Part shown: piece by piece, positions 13,481-18,369 of the stretch | How positions within the stretch are numbered: the stretch's first letter is position 1 | How the letters are laid out: each line of letters starts with the position of its first letter | Assembly: GCA_002413355.1 (NCBI GenBank) | Contig: DHWV01000015.1 | Location: forward strand, 3,491 to 21,859 | From: Desulfobulbaceae bacterium UBA5173 | GTDB lineage: Bacteria; Desulfobacterota; Desulfobulbia; Desulfobulbales; Desulfobulbaceae | Length of the DNA stretch: 18,369 nt | Direction of reading: 5' to 3' | Translations under genes and position numbers: made by a program | The notes under the pieces: model-generated | What the model was told of the DNA's origin: nothing | The model's input: only the letters and a program-made list of their open reading frames with translations | Database searches by the model: none

Positions 13481-13666
13481 TCAGACCTGCTCGGTGAGAA
13501 CAGTCTGCACTCTGGCGATGCTTTTCCGCAGCTGCCGCAGCCGGGCGGGATTCTCCAGTCTTCGTATTCCGTGCTGGAACTTGAGCTTGAACAGCTCCTC
13601 GCGCATCTCCGTCTCTTTCTTGCGCAGCTCCTCGCCACTCATCTGCCTCAATTCTTTCGCCTTCAT
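13481..13666 (-). CDS. rpmC: 50S ribosomal protein L29 (uL29)
   Basis: A 61-residue uL29, a two-helix protein at the exit tunnel rim, near where trigger factor and SRP bind. The M-K-A-K-E-L-R-Q-M-S opening, F-K-L-K-F-Q-H-G-I-R-R-L-E-N-P and the R-K-S-I-A-R-V-Q-T closing helix are typical. The ATG overlaps the rplP TGA in an ATGA arrangement (13663-13666). AAGGAG lies 9 bases upstream within rplP, indicating translational coupling. Confidence 0.98.
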   Translation of the reverse strand: MKAKELRQMSGEELRKKETEMREELFKLKFQHGIRRLENPARLRQLRKSIARVQTVLTEQV

Positions 13667-14079
13667 ATCGTGCTGCTCCTTGCAATGATCTTGGTCGGGA
13701 ACGGCAGCTTGTACGAAGCGAGCCGGAGGGCCTCTTTGGCCACATCTTCAGGCACGCCTTTCAGCTCGTACAGTATCCGGCCCGGCTGGATCACCGCCGC
13801 CCAATGATCCGGAGCACCCTTGCCTCCGCCCATACGGGTTTCAGCAGGTTTTTTCGTGATAGACTTGTCAGGGAACACCCTGATCCAAAGCTGGCCGCCG
13901 CGTTTTACCTGCCGGTTGATGGCAATGCGCGCCGCTTCAATCTGTTGCGAAGTCATACGTCCGCAGCTTTCCGCTTTCAGCGCGTAGTCGCCGAAAGCGA
14001 ACTGCGAGCCGCTTTGAGCCTCGCCCCGCATTCTGCCCTTGTGCTGTTTTCTGTACTTTACCTTGCGTGGACTCAACAT
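13663..14079 (-). CDS. rplP: 50S ribosomal protein L16 (uL16)
   Basis: A 138-residue uL16, which positions tRNA in the A and P sites. Seen: M-L-S-P-R-K-V-K-Y-R-K-Q-H-K-G-R-M-R-G, the I-E-A-A-R-I-A-I-N-R segment, W-I-R-V-F-P-D-K-S-I-T-K-K-P-A-E-T-R-M-G-G-G-K-G and P-G-R-I-L-Y-E-L. The length is standard. The ATG at 14079 follows rpsC by 30 bases with AGGT upstream. The 3' end overlaps rpmC by 4 bases. Confidence 0.98.
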   Translation of the reverse strand: MLSPRKVKYRKQHKGRMRGEAQSGSQFAFGDYALKAESCGRMTSQQIEAARIAINRQVKRGGQLWIRVFPDKSITKKPAETRMGGGKGAPDHWAAVIQPGRILYELKGVPEDVAKEALRLASYKLPFPTKIIARSSTI

Positions 14080-14109
14080 TTTTCAATACCTGCCCGCATT
14101 CTGCGAAAT

Positions 14110-14757
14110 CTACTGTTCAACAGGCCTGTCGCCTGTCAGCACTTCGCCTTTGAATATCCAGACCTTCACTCCGATCTGTCCGTAGGTTGTGCTGGCCTCC
14201 GCCATACCGTAGTCGATGTCGGCCCTAAGCGTATGCAGCGGCACCCGGCCTTCCTTGAATCCCTCGGTTCGGGACATTTCCGCACCGCCTAGCCGACCGG
14301 AGCAGGAAATTTTAATCCCCTTCACGCCGAAGCGGAGGGCGGTGCTGATAGCTTTTTTCATGGCCCGGCGGAACGCGATGCGTTTTTCCAACTGGGCAGT
14401 GATGTTCTCAGCAACGAGCTGCGCATCCGCCTCAGGCCTGCGGACTTCCTGAATGTCCAGCATACACTCGCGGCCAAACTTCTGCTCGATGTCCCGCTTC
14501 AGATTCTCAATCTCTGCACCTTTCTTGCCGATAACGATGCCGGGCCGGGCTGTGAACAGCTTGACCCGCACCTTCTCGCCGGTGCGCTCAATGACGATCC
14601 GAGCCACGCCGGCATGATACAGCTTCTTCTTCAGATATTTCCGTATCTCTTGGTCCTGATGCAGATTGGCGGCATATCCTTTGTCAGCATACCAGACCGA
14701 ATCCCAAGTCCTGGTGATGTTGAGCCGCAGCCCTATGGGATTGACTTTTTGTCCCAA
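14110..14757 (-). CDS. rpsC: 30S ribosomal protein S3 (uS3)
   Basis: A 215-residue uS3, part of the mRNA entry tunnel and its helicase activity. The conserved opening M-G-Q-K-V-N-P-I-G-L-R-L is followed by a KH domain with the G-K-K-G loop at 77-80 (R-P-G-I-V-I-G-K-K-G). The C-terminal domain has G-I-K-I-S-C-S-G-R-L-G-G-A-E-M-S-R and the A-D-I-D-Y-G segment. The start codon is TTG at 14757-14755 with GGAGG 5 bases upstream; the second residue and beyond match the family, so no ATG alternative is possible. Confidence 0.98.
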   Translation of the reverse strand: MGQKVNPIGLRLNITRTWDSVWYADKGYAANLHQDQEIRKYLKKKLYHAGVARIVIERTGEKVRVKLFTARPGIVIGKKGAEIENLKRDIEQKFGRECMLDIQEVRRPEADAQLVAENITAQLEKRIAFRRAMKKAISTALRFGVKGIKISCSGRLGGAEMSRTEGFKEGRVPLHTLRADIDYGMAEASTTYGQIGVKVWIFKGEVLTGDRPVEQ

Positions 14758-14813
14758 CGTGTCCTCCGTGTTCCCTGTGCGGTTGATGTCAAAAACTCTG
14801 CGGAACGGCCAGT

Positions 14814-15146
14814 TCAGGCCTCATCGACAACCACAGTAATATGGCTGGTCCGCTTCAGTATTCTGGCGGCCCTGCCCATGGCGCGGGGCCGGAACCTTTT
14901 CAGCATCGGCCCGCCGTTGATCTGGATTTCCTTCACGTACAGCGTGTCCACATCAATGGTCTCGGTCTGCTCGGCGTTGGCAACAGCGGACTGAAGCACT
15001 TTGCGCAAAATCTGCGCCGCCTTTTTCGGCATGAACCTGAGGGTGGTGACGGCGGTCTCCACGTCCTTCCCCCGGACGACATCAGCCACAAGCCGCGCCT
15101 TCTGCGGGGAAATTCGGATGTATTTAGCGACGGCTCTTGCTTCCAT
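14814..15146 (-). CDS. rplV: 50S ribosomal protein L22 (uL22)
   Basis: A 110-residue uL22, whose beta-hairpin lines the nascent-peptide tunnel near the macrolide site. Seen: I-R-I-S-P-Q-K-A-R-L-V-A-D-V-V-R-G-K near residues 10-27, the K-V-L-Q-S-A-V-A-N-A-E helix, and the hairpin with G-P-M-L-K-R-F-R-P-R-A-M-G-R-A at about 79-93. The ATG at 15146 has AGGAG 6 bases upstream. It follows rpsS by 20 bases and precedes rpsC by 56 bases. Confidence 0.98.
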   Translation of the reverse strand: MEARAVAKYIRISPQKARLVADVVRGKDVETAVTTLRFMPKKAAQILRKVLQSAVANAEQTETIDVDTLYVKEIQINGGPMLKRFRPRAMGRAARILKRTSHITVVVDEA

Positions 15147-15166
15147 CGTAAGCTCCTGATAAGGTT

Positions 15167-15451
15167 CTATTTCTTGGCTGCTGCGGATTTACCTTTCTTG
15201 TCCGCCGCATGTCCATGGTATGTTCTGGTCGGCGAGAACTCGCCCAGCTTGTGGCCGACCATATTTTCTGAAACATACACCGGAATGAATTTTTTGCCGT
15301 TATGGACGGCGAAGGTCAACCCCACCATCTCAGGAACGATATCCGAACGCCTGGACCATGTTTTGATGACTTTGCCCGCCCCTTGCGCATTCTCCACCTT
15401 TTTCATCAGGTGGTCATCCACAAAAGGCCCTTTTTTGACTGAACGCGCCAT
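15167..15451 (-). CDS. rpsS: 30S ribosomal protein S19 (uS19)
   Basis: A 94-residue uS19, in the small-subunit head where it pairs with S13. The opening M-A-R-S-V-K-K-G-P-F-V-D-D-H-L, I-K-T-W-S-R-R-S-D-I-V-P-E-M-V-G, K-K-F-I-P-V-Y-V and the M-V-G-H-K-L-G-E-F-S-P-T-R-T-Y segment are nearly invariant. The C-terminal tail is Lys/Ala-rich. The ATG at 15451 has AGGAG upstream, 18 bases after rplB stops. Confidence 0.98.
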   Translation of the reverse strand: MARSVKKGPFVDDHLMKKVENAQGAGKVIKTWSRRSDIVPEMVGLTFAVHNGKKFIPVYVSENMVGHKLGEFSPTRTYHGHAADKKGKSAAAKK

Positions 15452-15469
15452 GTCGCTATTCTCCTGGAA

Positions 15470-16294
15470 TTACTTGCGCTTGGTGACAATGTCCCGGCTG
15501 GAGGTCTTCTTTCTCCGGCGAGTTTTGTAGCCCTTGGACGGCATGCCCCACGGCGAGCATGGATGCCGTCCGCCGGAGCTTTTGCCCTCGCCGCCGCCCA
15601 TCGGATGATCAACCGGATTCATGGCCACGCCGCGCACGGAAGGCCGCCTGCCCAGCCAACGCGAACGGCCAGCCTTGCCGAGCTTTTCGCTGCTGTGCTC
15701 AGAATTGCCGACTGCGCCGATACAGGCCCGGCACTGACTGTTGAAGCGGCGTACCTCGCCGGAAGGCAGCTTGACCAGCACGTGTTCGCCTTCTTTGGCC
15801 ATCAGCTGGGCAGCTGTTCCGGCAGAGCGGACAATCTGCGCGCCTTTGCCGATTTTCATCTCGACATTGTGAATGACGGTGCCAAGAGGAATGCTGCTCA
15901 TCGGCAGACAGTTGCCGGGCTTGATGTCCGCATCTGCACCTGCCGCCAGCATGTCGCCCACGCTGATGCCTTCTGGCGCAAGAATGTATGACTTTTCGCC
16001 GTCCGCATAATGCAACAAAGCAATGTTGGCGGTGCGGTTAGGATCGTACTCAAGAGCGGCAACCTTGGCCGGCACACCGGTCTTGTTCCGTTTCCAGTCG
16101 ATGATGCGGTACTTGCGCTTATGCCCACCGCCTATATGCCGGGCGGTGATCCGACCGTAGGCGTTGCGTCCGCCAGTCTTCTTCAGCGGCATGAGCAGGC
16201 TCTTTTCCGGTGCCTTGTCAGAAAGATCAGGCTGCACGACAGCTACGTGATGCCTTTTGCCCGGTGATGTCGGTTTATGGGTCCTGATTGCCAT
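15470..16294 (-). CDS. rplB: 50S ribosomal protein L2 (uL2)
   Basis: A 274-residue uL2, required for subunit association and peptidyl-transferase centre folding. Seen: K-P-T-S-P-G-K-R-H near the start, G-R-I-T-A-R-H-I-G-G-G-H-K-R-K-Y-R at about 47-63, the S-A-G-T-A-A-Q-L-M-A-K-E-G region and A-M-N-P-V-D-H-P-M-G-G-G-E-G near residues 224-237. The functionally critical histidine (E. coli H229) is present; the second histidine of H-P-H is replaced by Met. The ATG at 16294 has AAGGA just upstream. It follows rplW by 65 bases. Confidence 0.98.
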   Translation of the reverse strand: MAIRTHKPTSPGKRHHVAVVQPDLSDKAPEKSLLMPLKKTGGRNAYGRITARHIGGGHKRKYRIIDWKRNKTGVPAKVAALEYDPNRTANIALLHYADGEKSYILAPEGISVGDMLAAGADADIKPGNCLPMSSIPLGTVIHNVEMKIGKGAQIVRSAGTAAQLMAKEGEHVLVKLPSGEVRRFNSQCRACIGAVGNSEHSSEKLGKAGRSRWLGRRPSVRGVAMNPVDHPMGGGEGKSSGGRHPCSPWGMPSKGYKTRRRKKTSSRDIVTKRK

Positions 16295-16359
16295 TTTCCT
16301 TTCCGTTATCTGTGAAAGCGTTGCACTGTTCTATTCAAAGGGAACGCTGCGCCTGCATC

Positions 16360-16650
16360 CTACAGCTCGTCGAGATAATTTATTTTCCCTTCGGCCAAGG
16401 TGATGTAGGCCTTTTTCCAGTCGCTGGTCCGTCCAACGGACTTCGCGCCGACCCGCTTCTGCTTGCCGTGCATCGCGACCGTGCGGACGGAAGCCACCTT
16501 GACATCAAACAGCTGCTCCACCGCCTTCCTGATCTCTATCTTGTTCGCCTCGGGAGCGACTCTGAAGGTCACTGTGTTCTGCTGCTCCTGAAGGCTGTTG
16601 GATTTTTCAGTCAGGCACGGCTCTTTGACGATGTCGTAAATACTTTTCAT
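16360..16650 (-). CDS. rplW: 50S ribosomal protein L23 (uL23)
   Basis: A 96-residue uL23, the main docking site at the tunnel exit for trigger factor and SRP. Seen: the start I-V-K-E-P-C-L-T-E-K-S, the T-F-R-V-A-P-E-A-N-K-I-E-I-R-K-A-V-E motif, F-D-V-K-V-A-S-V-R-T and the closing K-K-A-Y-I-T-L-A-E-G. The ATG at 16650 overlaps the rplD TGA (ATGA, 16647-16650), so the two are coupled. The stop is TAG. Confidence 0.98.
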   Translation of the reverse strand: MKSIYDIVKEPCLTEKSNSLQEQQNTVTFRVAPEANKIEIRKAVEQLFDVKVASVRTVAMHGKQKRVGAKSVGRTSDWKKAYITLAEGKINYLDEL

Positions 16651-17270
16651 ACCATCAGCCTCGCTTCCAGCTGCTCCAGAGTTGATTTAACAATCATCAG
16701 CTTGTCGTGCTTGAGAATGTCGTACACATTCAGCCCGGCCACCGGCATAATCTGATAACCGACCGCATTACGAGCCGCAAGCTGAAGATTGGTGTTCTCC
16801 TTCTCAGCAACCAGGAGACAGTTGGTGAAGGAAAAATTCTTCATCACACCGACAAAATCTTTGGTCTTCGGAGCGGCCATGTCGAACTGATCCAGAATGA
16901 CCACATTGCCCTCCGCCATCCGGGCGGACAGTGCCATGCGCAATGCAAGCCGCCGCACTTTTTTAGGCATGGAATAGCTGTAGTCCCTCGGCTGAGGGCC
17001 AAACGCCGTGCCGCCGCCGCACCAGACGGAAGAGCGGCTGCTGCCTGCTCTGGCCCGGCCTGTGCCTTTCTGTTTCCACGGTTTAATGCCGCCACCGCTC
17101 ACCATGCCTCTGGTCTTGGTCGCCGCATTGCCGCTGCGCTTGCAGGCCCGCTGCATGCACACCACTTCATGCAGAATTCCCGTATTCACCGAAACAGCAA
17201 ACAAATTGTCGCTGACTTCAATCTCCGCGACTTTCTGCGCCGAGGTGTTCATTACATCACAAACAGACAT
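16647..17270 (-). CDS. rplD: 50S ribosomal protein L4 (uL4)
   Basis: A 207-residue uL4, whose long loop reaches the peptide tunnel; in E. coli the protein represses the S10 operon. The loop is seen as the R-S-G-N-A-A-T-K-T-R-G-M-V-S-G-G-G segment plus K-P-W-K-Q-K-G-T-G-R-A-R-A-G-S-S-R at about 64-80. The C-terminal domain includes A-R-N-A-V-G-Y and N-V-Y-D-I-L. The start at ATG 17270 is favoured by AAGGGAG seven bases upstream; an internal ATG at 17252 lacks a signal. It follows rplC by 24 bases. Confidence 0.96.
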   Translation of the reverse strand: MSVCDVMNTSAQKVAEIEVSDNLFAVSVNTGILHEVVCMQRACKRSGNAATKTRGMVSGGGIKPWKQKGTGRARAGSSRSSVWCGGGTAFGPQPRDYSYSMPKKVRRLALRMALSARMAEGNVVILDQFDMAAPKTKDFVGVMKNFSFTNCLLVAEKENTNLQLAARNAVGYQIMPVAGLNVYDILKHDKLMIVKSTLEQLEARLMV

Positions 17271-17294
17271 GAGTCCTCTCCCTTGCAAGGCAGC

Positions 17295-17930
17295 TTACGC
17301 CTTCTTGATATGAATGCTGACCAAGCCGTTCTTGGCGCCGGGGACCGCGCCCTTCACCAGCAGAATATTCTCTTCGGCGCGGATATCGACCACAGTGAGA
17401 TTTTTGACGGTCTTCCGTTCCGTGCCCATGTGGCCCGGCAGCTTCTTGCCCTTGATGACGCGGCTGGGATAGGCACTGCTGCCGATCGCACCAGGCTGAC
17501 GCTGAAAATCTGAACCGTGCGTCTCACGACCGCCGCTGAAACCATGCCGTTTAATGACACCTTGAAACCCACGGCCCTTAGAGCTGCCGGTAATGTCAAT
17601 TTTATCGCCAATCTTGATCACTTCGGTCATAACGATCTGCTGACCCAGCTCATAGGCTTTCGGATTTTCAACCCGAAACTCACGAGTGTGATAATAGCCG
17701 GGGCCGCCCGCTTTGTTGAAGTGACCAGCTTCTGGCTTGGTCAACCGGGATTGCTTTTTCTCCCGGAATCCCACCTGAATGGCGTTGTACCCTTCCTTGC
17801 CGACAGTCTTTCTCTGCAGCACGAAACAGGGACCGGCTTCAATGACGGTGACAGGACTGGCCTGACCAAACTCGTTATAGACCCTAGTCATGCCAAGTTT
17901 CCGTCCCAGTATTCCATTTGTATTCGGCAT
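17295..17930 (-). CDS. rplC: 50S ribosomal protein L3 (uL3)
   Basis: A 211-residue uL3, an early-assembly protein whose loop approaches the peptidyl-transferase centre. Seen: G-I-L-G-R-K-L-G-M-T-R-V-Y, the P-V-T-V-I-E-A-G-P-C segment, G-S-S-K-G-R-G-F-Q-G-V-I-K-R-H-G-F near the middle, and G-K-K-L-P-G-H-M-G-T-E-R. The loop residues differ from the E. coli segment that carries the PrmB-methylated glutamine (here G-A-I-G-S-S-A-Y). The ATG at 17930 has only a weak AGGT; the 77-base gap to rpsJ is one of the longer spacers. Confidence 0.98.
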   Translation of the reverse strand: MPNTNGILGRKLGMTRVYNEFGQASPVTVIEAGPCFVLQRKTVGKEGYNAIQVGFREKKQSRLTKPEAGHFNKAGGPGYYHTREFRVENPKAYELGQQIVMTEVIKIGDKIDITGSSKGRGFQGVIKRHGFSGGRETHGSDFQRQPGAIGSSAYPSRVIKGKKLPGHMGTERKTVKNLTVVDIRAEENILLVKGAVPGAKNGLVSIHIKKA

Positions 17931-18007
17931 TTGCGTAACCTGTAACGCTAAACTCTGTTCAAAAAGCGGAACCAGCCCTCTGGCTATCCGGCACTCGATC
18001 AGGCTGC

Positions 18008-18322
18008 TCAGGGCAGCTTGATCTCCACGTCAACGCCCGCCGAGAGCTGCAGCTTCATGAGCGAGTCAATAGTCTGCTGGGTCGGCTCCAGTATATCGAG
18101 CAGACGACGATGCGTCCGCATTTCAAACTGCTCACGGGACTTCTTGTCGCAGTGCGGCGACCTGAGCACAGTGTACTTGTTGATGCTGGTCGGCAACGGA
18201 ATCGGCCCGGCCACTGTCGCGCCGGTGCGGCGGGCAGTTTCGACGATTTCCGAAGTGGACTGGTCAAGCAGCTTGTAGTCGTAGCCTTTGAGCCTGATGC
18301 GAATCTTGTCTGTGGAGATCAT
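18008..18322 (-). CDS. rpsJ: 30S ribosomal protein S10 (uS10)
   Basis: A 104-residue uS10, in the 30S head; with NusB it also acts in transcription antitermination. Seen: K-I-R-I-R-L-K-G-Y-D-Y-K-L-L-D, the G-P-I-P-L-P-T-S-I-N-K-Y-T-V-L-R-S-P-H segment, R-E-Q-F-E-M-R-T-H-R-R-L-L-D-I and the ending A-G-V-D-V-E-I-K. The ATG at 18322 has GAGG 4-5 bases upstream. It begins 22 bases after the preceding reading frame, so it is probably co-transcribed with it and has no separate leader. Confidence 0.98.
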   Translation of the reverse strand: MISTDKIRIRLKGYDYKLLDQSTSEIVETARRTGATVAGPIPLPTSINKYTVLRSPHCDKKSREQFEMRTHRRLLDILEPTQQTIDSLMKLQLSAGVDVEIKLP

Positions 18323-18344
18323 TTGTCCTCTGTCTTGCCCGCTG

Positions 18345-18369
18345 TTACTCCAGAATTTTGACGATGACA
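18345..18369 (-). CDS. tuf: probable elongation factor Tu, last codons only
   Basis: Only the final seven residues (V-I-V-K-I-L-E) and a TAA stop at 18347-18345 lie inside the window. This resembles the usual EF-Tu ending (G-V-V-x-K-I-x-E), and tuf is the common gene in front of rpsJ. The fragment is too short for a firm identification; the call rests mainly on position. Confidence 0.55.

Noticed and set aside
13449..13745. 99-codon N-terminal extension of S17
   Set aside because: The open frame runs antigenically through rpmC and rplP in another frame; uS17 has a standard length from the ATG at 13448.
15590..15630. uL2 with H-P-M-G-G-G instead of H-P-H-G-G-G
   Set aside because: The essential first histidine is present and, from memory, the Met variant occurs in other bacterial groups. 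Probably ordinary lineage variation.
17931..18007. Possible terminator between rpsJ and rplC (short C/G stem followed by CTTTTTG)
   Set aside because: The stem is only about 4 bp and the T-run is not adjacent. A terminator here would silence the whole block.
1..18369. Search for defence, mobile, phage, CRISPR, tRNA or toxin-antitoxin content
   Set aside because: None of the genes or repeats fits. The only direct repeat array is protein-coding (TPR), and the only long palindrome is the terminator.

Overview
The window is dominated by one long minus-strand block of translation genes, from about 18369 down to 3266. It is a complete, uninterrupted fusion of the S10, spc and alpha ribosomal-protein clusters. 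In transcription order: the last codons of a probable tuf gene, rpsJ, rplC, rplD, rplW, rplB, rpsS, rplV, rpsC, rplP, rpmC, rpsQ, rplN, rplX, rplE, rpsN, rpsH, rplF, rplR, rpsE, rpmD, rplO, secY, map, infA, rpmJ, rpsM, rpsK, rpsD, rpoA, rplQ. Gaps are mostly under 80 bases, several stop/start codons overlap, and a strong stem-loop plus T-tract after rplQ ends the block. The genes together build both ribosomal subunits, the RNA polymerase alpha subunit, the SecY translocon, IF-1 and methionine aminopeptidase. One gene, rpmJ (37 codons), is very short.

Downstream of the terminator lies a 3-kb non-ribosomal insert. A YkgJ-type cysteine-cluster gene (minus, 2420-3184) begins only a few bases after the terminator. 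A convergent plus-strand gene (634-2484) encodes a membrane-anchored coiled-coil protein with seven 42-residue kinesin-light-chain-type TPR repeats. The two genes overlap tail to tail by 65 bp. A 340-bp intergenic stretch (294-633) then separates the TPR gene from the divergent 5' end of rpsB, which leaves the window on the left.

The organism looks like a Gram-negative-type bacterium of moderate GC, by eye mid-50s percent in the ribosomal genes. The gene order secY-map-infA-rpmJ-rpsM, cysteine-containing S4, S14, L24 and L36, and the TPR repeat style (A-E-P-L-Y-L-R consensus) would suit Desulfobacterota, perhaps a Desulfobulbales relative. That assignment is an inference from gene content and is not proven here.

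Most of the window is ordinary housekeeping DNA. The parts worth a second look are the mosaic base composition of the TPR array, the terminator placed directly in front of the ykgJ-like start codon, the restriction of non-ATG start codons to four small-subunit protein genes, and two possible leader or inter-gene RNA hairpins (before rpsD, and between rpoA and rplQ). I saw no tRNA, rRNA, CRISPR array, insertion sequence, phage gene or attachment site.
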